Source: Prolixibacter denitrificans (GTDB taxonomy: Bacteria; Bacteroidota; Bacteroidia; Bacteroidales; Prolixibacteraceae). From it: a DNA stretch of 64,000 nucleotides. Each line of letters starts with the position of its first letter. Within the stretch, counting starts at the first letter, position 1. Below the pieces are notes generated by a model, which saw only the letters and a program-made list of their open reading frames with translations, had not been told where the DNA came from and made no database searches. A program made the translations under genes and the position numbers. The stretch spans positions 186,001 to 250,000 of the forward strand of contig NZ_PYGC01000004.1 in the NCBI RefSeq assembly GCF_003014495.1, given 5' to 3'. Below, one piece after another: positions 45,863 through 54,350 of this stretch.

Positions 45863-46363
45863 ATGAAATTACCTCCTTACGATACGTTCCCGAACATTTC
45901 CGGTGACAAAGTCTCCCTGCGACAAATTCAACCATCCGATATCCCCGCCATTATCGACATTTCGTTCTATAACGCCGTCAAGGCTTCAACCACGGAAGAA
46001 GCCATGGAAATGCAGGAGAAAATCGATAACGATTACCAGGAAGGTAACTCCATCCACTGGGGCATTATCGATAATGCATCCGGCGATATCGTTGGCACGT
46101 GTGGTTATTACCGGGGATTCTACGGAGGCGCAGGAGAACTGGGGTGTGTCCTGCTGCCCCGGTTTCAGGGACAAGGTTTTATGACCGCCGCCCTGCAACT
46201 GGCCATCAACTTTGGCATCGGGCAGATGATGCTCCGCCGCATCTGGGCGGCTACCGCAACCGAAAACCATAAAGCCGGGAAGCTATTCGAACGACTCAAC
46301 TTCAAAGAGATGAGAGAACTACCGGATGGAGAGATTGAGTTGGAGTTGGTGCGAAAAGCATAA
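45863..46363 (+). CDS. GNAT family N-acetyltransferase
   Basis: A 166-residue protein of the RimJ/RimL-like GNAT fold (VSLRQIQPSDIPAI, then WGIIDNASGDIVGTCGYYRG and GCVLLPRFQGQGFMTAALQLAINFG with the acetyl-CoA loop QGQGFM). It transfers an acetyl group to an amine, possibly a protein N-terminus or small molecule. Alone in its transcript; the accessory repeat region starts directly after it. Confidence 0.88.
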   Translation: MKLPPYDTFPNISGDKVSLRQIQPSDIPAIIDISFYNAVKASTTEEAMEMQEKIDNDYQEGNSIHWGIIDNASGDIVGTCGYYRGFYGGAGELGCVLLPRFQGQGFMTAALQLAINFGIGQMMLRRIWAATATENHKAGKLFERLNFKEMRELPDGEIELELVRKA

Positions 46364-46415
46364 TCGTCGTTAGCTCTACTCACACCTCTCTAACCTCAAT
46401 CTTAGCAATTAAGAC

Positions 46416-46436
46416 GCAGTCTGGATGGGGTGAGTA
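46416..46436 (+). repeat. Direct repeat, left copy, of a flanking pair
   Basis: The 21-bp word starting GCAGTCTGGATGGG and ending GTGAGTA recurs at 46682-46702 with one mismatch. The two copies flank the inverted hairpin units. Confidence 0.75.
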
Positions 46437-46470
46437 GAAATTAACAGCCAATCCATAAGCGAAGCATTAT

Positions 46471-46640
46471 ACCGCGTAGCGGTTTGGGTATGGTAGAATA
46501 GCAGCGTTGAATGCTGACATTTCCCCGTAGGGGATGCACAAATAGTCTATTCCGGTAAAAGGTATTTTTAATGTATAACTCCTACGGAGTAACGGTCTTC
46601 CATTCAACGTTTCGCTACAATACCGGATGCCCTACGGGCA
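46471..46640. repeat. BIME-like pair of inverted units, each with two 5-bp hairpins
   Basis: Four short palindromes have a 5-bp stem and the same 3-nt loop (GTA, or TAC in reverse): ACCGC-GTA-GCGGT at 46471, TCCCC-GTA-GGGGA at 46522, ACTCC-TAC-GGAGT at 46578 and TGCCC-TAC-GGGCA at 46628. The stems differ but remain paired. The ~37-nt spacers between hairpins 1-2 and 3-4 are similar when one is inverted (both contain GGTAT, GTAG, CGTTGAATG, GAC). This is a head-to-head pair of one palindromic unit. Confidence 0.7.
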
Positions 46641-46681
46641 ATGGCTATCTTGGTTACTGGTAAGAAATGGATATTCCGGTT

Positions 46682-46702
46682 GCAGTCAGGATGGGGTGAG
46701 TA
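46682..46702 (+). repeat. Direct repeat, right copy, of a flanking pair
   Basis: The 21-bp word starting GCAGTCAGGATGGG and ending GTGAGTA matches 46416-46436 with one mismatch. Confidence 0.75.
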
Positions 46703-46742
46703 CTATTTCCTATACAGTGAATTACCCACTACACCCCTTGCC

Positions 46743-46931
46743 AGCAAGTCATTCGTACCCGATGAAGACCGGATTGAACGCACTGAAGACTGAGATGTAC
46801 CTGTTGAAGACCCAACCGTAGTTACTAAAGGCTGAATTGTAGTTGTTAACACATGAAATGTACCCGTTGAAGACTGAAATGTAGTTATTGAAGACCGGCC
46901 CGTAGGCTCTAACGCCTGAATCGTAACCTAC
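46743..46931 (-). repeat. 21-bp tandem repeat (nine degenerate units)
   Basis: Nine units of exactly 21 bp, such as GAAGACTGAAATGTAGTTAT plus T at 46869, without insertions or deletions. Read on the minus strand, eight units are open and give heptapeptides NNYISVF, NGYISCV, NNYNSAF, SNYGWVF, NRYISVF, SAFNPVF and similar; a stop ends the ninth. No start codon is in frame upstream. Confidence 0.75.
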
Positions 46932-47230
46932 AACAGCCGTTTCAAGCTGTTCTGTTCATGCTTCCGGGTATTTCGTTCACTCTTCTGCCACTGAAGTCAG
47001 CATACTTTTACCTTTGTCTCTCATGCAAAGATGTCAGACTCACGCTTCATGCAATTCCGCCCCTACTTTCATGACAAAATACGGTTGACCAGCACGTTCA
47101 GTTCGCCTGTATAGTACAGCACCAGGCAAAAGAACGCCTACACGCCATTAGCAGTTATCCGTTCGCCATCATTCAGAGGTTGCTAAATAGCAGTTGCCGC
47201 GTCATTGGTTTATGATAAGTTTTTGCTAAT

Positions 47231-47890
47231 TTGAACGTCGTAAAACTAACGGATGGAATTAAACCACACGAGAATACAAAATCAGAAATGAACGATTCAT
47301 CAGAATTAGTACATGTAGTAATCGATAGTGACTTATTTGCTTACTTAACGTTCGGAATAAGCACATTAATTCTCCTAGTAACTGCATTAGCTGTTTGGAG
47401 AGCACCGATAAAGGCAGTTGAGATTGGGAAAAAACTTTCTGACAAACAGAAGAAAGACGAAGATAAAAGAAAGCTCTTTTTAACGCTTTTCGCTCTGAGA
47501 GGTACTCCTGTAAACTACGACTTTGTGATGGGGCTGAATCAAATTGAAATAGTCTTTCAAGGACACGATAGTGTGATAAAAGCCTGGAGAACCCTTCGTT
47601 TGGAGTTGCAAAAAGACGAGACCGAAGAACAGCGTAAAATTTGCATGGATAGAACATACAAACTGTTGAAACAGATGGCTAGTGATTTGGATTACCCAGA
47701 AACAAATGAATCAATGGATACCTATCATTACTATCCCAAAGGATTTGAATTTCTAGCCATGAGAGATAACAACTTGAAATTAGCTCAATCCGATTACTAC
47801 AAGAGAAGTATCGAGTTTTATGACCTGATGACGGAAGTCTATCAAGAAGCTCTATTACAAAAACAGAAACAAAAGGATGCACAACAATAA
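47231..47890 (+). CDS. Orphan membrane-anchored protein (DUF6680-like)
   Basis: A 219-residue protein with one hydrophobic helix (about residues 36-55) and a cytoplasmic helical domain with LFALRGTPVNYDFVMGLNQIEIVF, which reminds me of DUF6680. The assignment is from memory and unconfirmed. It is AT-rich compared with the core genes. ATG at 47288 (residue 20) is another possible start. Two other orphan genes follow on the same strand, suggesting a transferred segment. No function proposed. Confidence 0.6.
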   Translation: MNVVKLTDGIKPHENTKSEMNDSSELVHVVIDSDLFAYLTFGISTLILLVTALAVWRAPIKAVEIGKKLSDKQKKDEDKRKLFLTLFALRGTPVNYDFVMGLNQIEIVFQGHDSVIKAWRTLRLELQKDETEEQRKICMDRTYKLLKQMASDLDYPETNESMDTYHYYPKGFEFLAMRDNNLKLAQSDYYKRSIEFYDLMTEVYQEALLQKQKQKDAQQ

Positions 47891-48040
47891 AGTTCTATTA
47901 AAAAACTACGTAAGGTAACAAACTGTAACATGGCAGGCAAGAACTTTTTAGGTCTGGCAATATATCTCCTGGAAATACCCCCAGTCTCATATAACTTACA
48001 GCAGGCACAACTTATTAGATAACAATAATTGAAAAAATAA

Positions 48041-48523
48041 ATGACTTTAGAAAACTTGTCATACATTGCAGTAATACTTGGAACTTTTGCAACAGGGTCT
48101 TATTTCTTATTTAGATCATACAGAGATAAGCAAAAATATTATCGAAGAAAGTTACATGATAACTGGCTCAATGAAGGTGATATTACTTTATCCAAATTTG
48201 AAACTCATTATGTTTTTCTAGAACTAGAAATTGAACTCGATTCAGGAGAAATCGTAGGTATCATAAACTCAAGAAATAAGAAAACTGACTCTGAAATGAG
48301 AAATGTCTCAGTAAACGGAAAACTTAGACTTCGCAAAGGAAAAATTAAATTATCGAACATTGAGCGACAGGGACAACAGATAGACTATGGCAAACTAAAA
48401 ATCAAACTAGACAAGTATGGGAATAGCCTTACAATCAAGAATATTAGTAAAAATTACATCTATTTGCCCTTCAAGACAACATTAAGGAGAGAAGGCAAAA
48501 AGACATTAGAGACACACAATTAA
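48041..48523 (+). CDS. Orphan protein with N-terminal membrane segment
   Basis: A 160-residue protein with one hydrophobic N-terminal segment (about residues 7-24) and a mostly beta-strand domain with many charged residues (LELEIELDSGEIVGIIN and following). No family recognised. AT-rich, in line with the two neighbouring orphan genes. The 150 bp upstream hold nothing I can name. Confidence 0.6.
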   Translation: MTLENLSYIAVILGTFATGSYFLFRSYRDKQKYYRRKLHDNWLNEGDITLSKFETHYVFLELEIELDSGEIVGIINSRNKKTDSEMRNVSVNGKLRLRKGKIKLSNIERQGQQIDYGKLKIKLDKYGNSLTIKNISKNYIYLPFKTTLRREGKKTLETHN

Positions 48524-48574
48524 AAACATAATCACTAAAACACTTAACCGCGCAAGCATTAAATTAATTAAACT

Positions 48575-48817
48575 ATGAAAACACAAGATTTTATTAAAGT
48601 AAGAGCAACATCACAAAATATCCATGATACAAACGATACAAATGAAGTTCAATTCTATCTAAATGTATCAACGATCAAAATAATCACACTGGGTGGAGAA
48701 ATACATTTAACAGACAATGGAAACGATACAAGAGACGGATTTCTTTGGAATGGCGATTTGCGGTTCACAAATATTAGGATACATGAAGATATTAATCTTG
48801 AAGACCTCCTGAACTAG
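48575..48817 (+). CDS. Small orphan protein
   Basis: An 80-residue protein without signal or membrane segment. The start is an ATG after an AT-rich stretch. Sequence such as FYLNVSTIKIITLGGEIHLT suggests beta structure. It is the last of the AT-rich genes; a function is not apparent. Confidence 0.5.
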   Translation: MKTQDFIKVRATSQNIHDTNDTNEVQFYLNVSTIKIITLGGEIHLTDNGNDTRDGFLWNGDLRFTNIRIHEDINLEDLLN

Positions 48818-48924
48818 TAGATCAAATAAATTAAATCACAGGAATCCAAACCGACGGCCAATATTTTGCATATTGTCTGACTACAGACATAAGAACTGGA
48901 GCAAACCAACTAAACCAACACGTC

Positions 48925-50148
48925 ATGAAACACACCGGTAACCTACTCATTGTTGCACTCCTTTTCCTGGTTTCCTGCCAGCAAAAGGCGGAGCAGCAGG
49001 TCCAATCGATGTACTCTTTTCCGGAGCAAACCCAATCGCGTTGGATTAGCTTTGAGAATCCGCAAGGAGAAAAGGGGAAAGGTGGCATGGAGAACTTTGG
49101 GGCCAAAGGACATCCGCAGGACAGCATTGGCGCCGGCGCTACCCAGGTGTTGATGGACATCAAAGGTAGCGGTGTTATCAACCGGATGTGGGTAACCATT
49201 AATGACCGGAGTCCGGAAATGCTGCGTTCACTCCGCATCGATATGTATTGGGACGGTGAAAGCAAACCAGCTGTTTCAGCTCCTTTCGGCGATTTCTTCG
49301 GCATCGGTTTGGGCCGGATGACCGCTTTCGAGAATGCATTGTTTGCCGACCCGGAAGGACGTTCGTTCGTTAGCTACATCCGGATGCCCTTCAAAACCGG
49401 GGCAAAAATTACACTCACCAACGAATCGGATCAACCGGTTTCAGCCCTGTTCTACGACATCGATTACCTGTTGACGCCCTGGAAGAAAGACAACCTCTAT
49501 TTCCATTGCTACTGGAACCGGGACACCGCCACCACGCCCGGCGTCGATTATACCATACTTCCCGATGTATCGGGCAAAGGCCGCTTCCTGGGGACCAACA
49601 TCGGGGTAAATGCCAACCCGGCCTACGGAGATTCGTGGTGGGGCGAAGGCGAAGTGAAAATGTACCTCGACGGCGACACGAAATATCCGACGCTGGCCGG
49701 AACCGGAACCGAAGATTACATTGGTACGGCATGGGGACAGGGCCAATTCATTACGCGGTACTCCGGCTGTAGCCTGGCCGACCGCAAAAACAAGCAATGG
49801 GCCTTCTACCGCTATCACATCCCCGACCCCATCTATTTTGGTTCCGATTGCCGGGTCACCATCCAGCAAATCGGTGGAGCTCCGAAAGCCCAGGTAATCG
49901 AAATGCAGGAGAAGGGAGCGAAACTCATCCCGGTCACCATCCACGATGGCCGTACACTGCATCCTATCTACAAAAAGGATACGGTAGTGAATCTGGCAAC
50001 CATCCCCTATAACGGATGGACCAACTTTTACCGTTCCGATGATGTTTCCTCAACCGCTTATTTCTATCTCGATCAACCCACGAACGATTTACCGGCTTTA
50101 AAGCCGAGAGCCTATCGGGTTTATCATGTAAAAACGGGTAAGGAATAA
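48925..50148 (+). CDS. DUF2961 (GH172-type) lipoprotein
   Basis: A 407-residue protein with a lipobox (LLFLVSCQQ, Cys at residue 15). The DUF2961 domain is recognised by WISFENPQGEKGKGGMENFG, LMDIKGSGVINRMWVTIND and LAGTGTEDYIGTAWGQGQF. Members are difructose dianhydride hydrolases or arabinofuranosidases (GH172), and form multimeric jellyroll rings. Substrate unknown. Same direction as the rest of the carbohydrate-related run. Confidence 0.88.
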   Translation: MKHTGNLLIVALLFLVSCQQKAEQQVQSMYSFPEQTQSRWISFENPQGEKGKGGMENFGAKGHPQDSIGAGATQVLMDIKGSGVINRMWVTINDRSPEMLRSLRIDMYWDGESKPAVSAPFGDFFGIGLGRMTAFENALFADPEGRSFVSYIRMPFKTGAKITLTNESDQPVSALFYDIDYLLTPWKKDNLYFHCYWNRDTATTPGVDYTILPDVSGKGRFLGTNIGVNANPAYGDSWWGEGEVKMYLDGDTKYPTLAGTGTEDYIGTAWGQGQFITRYSGCSLADRKNKQWAFYRYHIPDPIYFGSDCRVTIQQIGGAPKAQVIEMQEKGAKLIPVTIHDGRTLHPIYKKDTVVNLATIPYNGWTNFYRSDDVSSTAYFYLDQPTNDLPALKPRAYRVYHVKTGKE

Positions 50149-50187
50149 AAACTTTTCAAATCCAAACGTCAAACAAAAGACCTTAAT

Positions 50188-50388
50188 ATGAACCTGCAAA
50201 AACTACGAATCGGTCTCATCCTCTTTTCCGTTATCCTCATCATCGTGATTTTAACGGTGCTGTTCGACTATTCGGACTTCGGTTGGGGAAGCAATCAATC
50301 CAACTACATCGCACTTTTGGCGAACATCGCCTTGATTGGCTCCAATTGGGTGTCGTATGTCCATGTATTGAAGACGGAAAAACAGTAA
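50188..50388 (+). CDS. Small two-helix membrane protein
   Basis: A 66-residue protein with two hydrophobic segments (about residues 7-26 and 39-58). No family is recognised. It lies 39 bp downstream of the GH172-type gene and may be cotranscribed. Confidence 0.55.
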   Translation: MNLQKLRIGLILFSVILIIVILTVLFDYSDFGWGSNQSNYIALLANIALIGSNWVSYVHVLKTEKQ

Positions 50389-50487
50389 AAATAAAGCCGT
50401 TAACCTATAAACGTTAATAATCTATACCAGCTAATGTAACAACTTCCGGGAGCTTGGCGTCTTATGGTTTATAATTAACATAAAGAC

Positions 50488-51333
50488 ATGCACAAACTAC
50501 TGACCTTTCTACTGGGAGTATTTCTCTTCACCAACGCATTGCCGCAAAGCGATGAAATCACTCCCCAAACTAAAATCATGACGTTGGGCGTTTTCCATTT
50601 TGCGTACCCGAACCTGGATGCCATCCAAACAAAAAAAAAAAATCAAATCTCTGTTCTCAACGAACCGTATCAATCGGAAATTATCGCCATCGCCAATGCC
50701 GTCAGCGAATTTCGTCCGACTATCATTGCTATTGAAGTGACTCCCGACCAGCAAGGCAAAATAGACTCTCTGTACGCACTTTACCGCGCCGACCAATTCA
50801 CCTTAAGGAAAGGTGAGGTTTACCAGCTAGGCTTCCGCATTGGGAAGATATCGAACGTACCGATCATCCATTGTGTCAACCACTGGGGAAGGCATTACAA
50901 ATCGATTGAAGCACTGTTTAAAGACAGCATCCGGCAAAGTAAATTTGTGGAATACTTCCGGAATTCGCCCGATTCCATTTATGAACCTCACCGCGCGCCA
51001 ACCAAAGTGAAAAACATCATCGATGAATTGAAAAAGCTGAACGATCCGGCTGCAATCCGCGAACGGTTATCGGTATACCTGCTAAACCCCTTCAAGTATG
51101 AGGAAAAGCCCGGTGACTTCACCGGTGTTGACTTCGAAACCGGGCGATGGTTCAACCGCAACCTGCGCATCTTCCGGAACATCCAGCGGATACAACACTC
51201 CAGCGACGACAGAATTCTATTAATCATTGGCCGTGAGCACCTGAACCTGCTCAACCTGTTTTTTGATGTTTCGAAGGAATTTGAACTGGTTTCACCCCTT
51301 CCCTACCTGGAAAAGGCTAGTCCGGATAATTGA
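50488..51333 (+). CDS. DUF5694 (TraB/GumN-like) secreted protein
   Basis: A 281-residue protein with a signal peptide (LLTFLLGVFLFTNAL) and a TraB/DUF5694-like domain: MTLGVFHFAYPNLDA, TIIAIEVTPDQQGK and LLIIGREHLNLLN carry conserved His and Glu that may form a metal site. Role uncertain, possibly a periplasmic protease-like protein. A run of 12 A residues (50631-50642) lies in the coding sequence (Lys-Lys-Lys-Asn), prone to slippage. Confidence 0.75.
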   Translation: MHKLLTFLLGVFLFTNALPQSDEITPQTKIMTLGVFHFAYPNLDAIQTKKKNQISVLNEPYQSEIIAIANAVSEFRPTIIAIEVTPDQQGKIDSLYALYRADQFTLRKGEVYQLGFRIGKISNVPIIHCVNHWGRHYKSIEALFKDSIRQSKFVEYFRNSPDSIYEPHRAPTKVKNIIDELKKLNDPAAIRERLSVYLLNPFKYEEKPGDFTGVDFETGRWFNRNLRIFRNIQRIQHSSDDRILLIIGREHLNLLNLFFDVSKEFELVSPLPYLEKASPDN

Positions 51334-51384
51334 TGTTTACTCGTTTTCCATTACATTTAGGTTCCTAACTAAACACCAAATGCT

Positions 51385-52161
51385 ATGACAAAAAATTCAC
51401 GCAGACAATTCCTGACCCAAACCGTCCCCCTCACCATCGGTGCGACGATGGGAATCACCCAGGCAAATGCGATGGGAAACAGCCCGTCCACCTCATCGGG
51501 AAAGAAATTGAAACTGGTCGTAGTCGGAGCTCATCCCGATGACCCCGAAACCATGTGCGGTGGCGTCATGGCCTTGTACGCCAATACCGGGCACGAAGTG
51601 GTTTCAGCGTATCTGACACGGGGAGAAGCAGGTATTGAGGGTAAATCGCATGAAGAAGCGGCCAAAATCCGCACCGCCGAAGCCTTGACGGCCTGCAGGA
51701 TTCTGAAATGCCGCCCGGAGTTCCTGGGACAAATCGACGGGAATACAGAAATAACGAGGGAAAAATACGGTCCCATCAGCGATTTCCTGGAAAAGGAAAA
51801 CCCGGACATCATCATCACACACTGGCCCATCGATACGCACCGCGACCACCGGATTTGTTCCAATCTGGTGTACGATGCCTGGTTACGGATGAAAACCAAA
51901 CCTACCCTCTATTTCGGTGAAGTGATGACCGGAGCGCAATCACAGAACTTTGCACCGACCGACTATGTGGATATCACGGGCGTTATCAAGCAGAAACATG
52001 AGGCTTGTTATGCCCACGTCAGTCAGAAAGTTGACGAATGGTACCCGAATGATCACGCCAGAATGGAAGTGTTTCGCGGAATGGAGTTCGGATGCGACTA
52101 CGCCGAGGCCTTTGTGCAGCACGTCCGAAGTCCCGGGGATAATCTGAATGAAGTGGGTTGA
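51385..52161 (+). CDS. PIG-L family deacetylase, exported
   Basis: A 258-residue protein with a signal containing RRQFLTQTVPLT, probably Tat. PIG-L/LmbE domain motifs are VVGAHPDDPETMCGG (Zn ligands His, Asp, Asp) and THRDHR. The family de-N-acetylates sugars such as GlcNAc derivatives. Export suggests that it acts on extracellular glycans. It is followed by a cupin and a DUF1593 gene. Confidence 0.88.
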   Translation: MTKNSRRQFLTQTVPLTIGATMGITQANAMGNSPSTSSGKKLKLVVVGAHPDDPETMCGGVMALYANTGHEVVSAYLTRGEAGIEGKSHEEAAKIRTAEALTACRILKCRPEFLGQIDGNTEITREKYGPISDFLEKENPDIIITHWPIDTHRDHRICSNLVYDAWLRMKTKPTLYFGEVMTGAQSQNFAPTDYVDITGVIKQKHEACYAHVSQKVDEWYPNDHARMEVFRGMEFGCDYAEAFVQHVRSPGDNLNEVG

Positions 52162-52248
52162 AAGCAATCGACAACCTACATACTGTTCTCAGAATTTCGC
52201 CTAAAAGCTTAAATTCAACACCTCAACATATAACTAAACCTTCAACTG

Positions 52249-52683
52249 ATGAAAAAGGTATTCCTTAGCCTGGCGGTTTTGCTTTTGATTTGCAACATCT
52301 CACTGGCGCAAGACCAACCGGATTCAACAAAAACAAAGAAAAAGTACACCATCGAGAATTGCGTCACCAAGTTCTCAATGGATAATACGGTTAAAACCAA
52401 AGTTGGCTACCAGTTCTGGTTTGCCGATAAAGACTTTGTTGATGGCCGCACCCTGAAGATGAGCGTGGTGGCCCCGCATTCTGCCACACACGCGCCGCAC
52501 AAACATGCCGAAGATGAATTCTTTTTCGTTCTGAAAGGCACCGCCGAATTCTACCTGGATGGAAAAACCATGACAGCCGGACCGTACGCCAGTTTCTATT
52601 GTCCTTCGAATGTCATGCACGGCATCCGCAACGTGAACGATACAGAACTGAAATACCTGGTGATAAAGAAGTATTTAAAGTAA
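52249..52683 (+). CDS. Secreted cupin domain protein
   Basis: A 144-residue protein with a signal peptide ending in SLAQ and one cupin domain (THAPHKHAEDEFFFVLKGTA is the first motif with H-x-H and Glu; PYASFYCPSNVMHGI the second His). The metal-binding residues are intact. Function unknown, in a stretch of carbohydrate-related genes. The next gene is 17 bp away. Confidence 0.82.
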   Translation: MKKVFLSLAVLLLICNISLAQDQPDSTKTKKKYTIENCVTKFSMDNTVKTKVGYQFWFADKDFVDGRTLKMSVVAPHSATHAPHKHAEDEFFFVLKGTAEFYLDGKTMTAGPYASFYCPSNVMHGIRNVNDTELKYLVIKKYLK

Positions 52684-52700
52684 TCGTCTATTAAAGAACT

Positions 52701-54128
52701 ATGTCAAAGAACTTTCTATTCCTCGTCGTTTTGATGCTCAGTGCCTGCTCACTCTTTGGGCAGTCAATAAAGAAAAGCCGGCTCATTGTACTTTCGGATA
52801 TTGAAGCAGAAGCCGATGATACCGAATCGTTTGTCCGGTTGATGTTGTATTCGAATGAAATCGATATCGAAGGACTAATTGCCACCACATCGGTCTGGAA
52901 GAAAACGAGTGTAGCTCCGGAAGCCATAAAAAAAATAGTTCGCGCCTATGGTAAGGTTCAGCCCAACCTATTAAAACACGAAGCTGGTTTCCCAACTGCT
53001 GAAACCCTTTTGGCTAAAGTGAAACATGGTTTGCCGGTATATGGCATGAAGGGTGTTGGAGAAGGCAGGAACTCAGAAGGTTCTGACTGGATTGTGAAAG
53101 TACTGGAAGAAAACGACGAGCGGCCTTTGTGGATAGCCGTCTGGGGAGGAGTCAATACCCTGGCACAGGCACTCTACACGATAGAACACACAAAATCGAA
53201 AGCCGAAGCCCGAAGGTTGATCGCGAAACTCCGGGTGTATACCATCTCCGACCAGGACGACAGTGGTATATGGATTCGGAAAAATTTTCCCAAGCTGTTT
53301 TATATCGTCAGCCCCGGTGATGATTACGGAAGTGCCACGTGGATTGCCATCAACAGTTTTATAACCGGTATCGACAACCATAAAATCAGCAACTCGTGGT
53401 TGGCCGAAAACATTCAGCAAGGGCACGGTCCTCTTGGTGCAGAATATCCTGATGTCGCGTACGGGATGGAAGGCGATACGCCTTCGTGGCTGTCACTGAT
53501 ACCGAATGGATTGAATGCGCCTGAACATTCCGACTGGGGCGGTTGGGGCGGCCGGTACGAACGGTACGAGCCCGATTTTGCCAAAGAGAAGAGAGGCAGT
53601 TCCGGCGTTCCGCATCAACCGGAACCGCGGGCCATCTGGACCAATGCAACCGACACTTACACACCTACGCTTCCCCAGGAATATGGACGTACCATCAAGC
53701 TGGATACGGCTACGTTTACCGGCAATAAAGTAAGTTTATGGCGCTGGCGCGATGATTTTCAGAACGATTTTGCCGCCCGGATGGCCTGGTGCACCGAAAG
53801 CTACCCGGAGGCTAACCACCCTCCTGTTCCCGTACTGAGTAGTCCCAATGAGATAACCGTCAAATCGGGGGAAGGTATTTCGCTCAATGCCAGCAATTCA
53901 TATGACCCGGATGGAGACAACCTCAGTTTTCAGTGGTTCAGTTACCCGGAGGCCGGCTCCTATAAAAAAGCACTGATTACCCATACGGAGAATATGCACA
54001 AAATATGGTTCGTTGCTCCCAACGTGCAGAAAAAGGAAACGGCTCATATTATCCTGAAGGTAACCGACAAAGGCACACCTCACTTATCGAGGTATCAACG
54101 AATCATCATTACCATTCTACCTGAATAA
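52701..54128 (+). CDS. DUF1593 / Sde182-type nucleoside-hydrolase-like protein
   Basis: A 475-residue secreted protein with a signal peptide (LVVLMLSACSLFGQ). Residues 25-300 form a nucleoside-hydrolase-like domain (LIVLSDIEAEADDTESFVRL, the conserved Asp cluster; GGVNTLAQAL). The end has an Ig-like domain (FQWFSYPEAGSY). The family was described from a cellulose-binding protein of Saccharophagus. Probably a polysaccharide-related enzyme. Start is the first ATG after the cupin gene. Confidence 0.85.
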   Translation: MSKNFLFLVVLMLSACSLFGQSIKKSRLIVLSDIEAEADDTESFVRLMLYSNEIDIEGLIATTSVWKKTSVAPEAIKKIVRAYGKVQPNLLKHEAGFPTAETLLAKVKHGLPVYGMKGVGEGRNSEGSDWIVKVLEENDERPLWIAVWGGVNTLAQALYTIEHTKSKAEARRLIAKLRVYTISDQDDSGIWIRKNFPKLFYIVSPGDDYGSATWIAINSFITGIDNHKISNSWLAENIQQGHGPLGAEYPDVAYGMEGDTPSWLSLIPNGLNAPEHSDWGGWGGRYERYEPDFAKEKRGSSGVPHQPEPRAIWTNATDTYTPTLPQEYGRTIKLDTATFTGNKVSLWRWRDDFQNDFAARMAWCTESYPEANHPPVPVLSSPNEITVKSGEGISLNASNSYDPDGDNLSFQWFSYPEAGSYKKALITHTENMHKIWFVAPNVQKKETAHIILKVTDKGTPHLSRYQRIIITILPE

Positions 54129-54350
54129 TAAACATCTGAAACTTGAAATTATGCCCGAGGTAGACCACTCTGTACACTGACTGGTTTATTCCGGGCATGA
54201 TTTGTACGATTGCTTTAAAGTACAAGAGAGTAATACGGCTTGTATATCCGAGCACCTATTGTTTGATTTTCGTAACTATCCGTTTGAATTTCGTTATGAG
54301 CAGTTCCTTCTATCCCATATCTTTGCCCGGTAAACTAACTAATTGGGTTA

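Larger units (their letters stand above)
46364..47230. other. 867-bp non-coding region with nested repeats
   Basis: It holds a BIME-like pair of hairpins (46471-46640) between 21-bp direct repeats, and a 21-bp tandem repeat (46743-46931). I see no gene on either strand; the ORF beginning at 46627 is a by-product of the repeats. From 46932 to 47230 no structure is clear. Confidence 0.7.

Noticed and set aside
46627-46821. A 64-codon plus-strand ORF in the repeat region
   Set aside because: It crosses a hairpin, a direct repeat and the tandem repeat, and has no promoter or homology. It is a by-product of the repeats.
46743-46931. CRISPR-like regular repeats
   Set aside because: The 21-bp units are directly tandem with no spacers, they are degenerate, and there is no cas gene in the window.
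47100-48040. Integron-type attC sites between the orphan genes
   Set aside because: The gaps between small orphan genes suggested cassettes, but I could not find paired core sites of the GTTRRRY type or an integrase gene.
54151-54198. Terminator after the DUF1593 gene
   Set aside because: ATGCCCG and CGGGCAT form a 7-bp stem with a 34-nt loop but no T-run follows; too weak to list.
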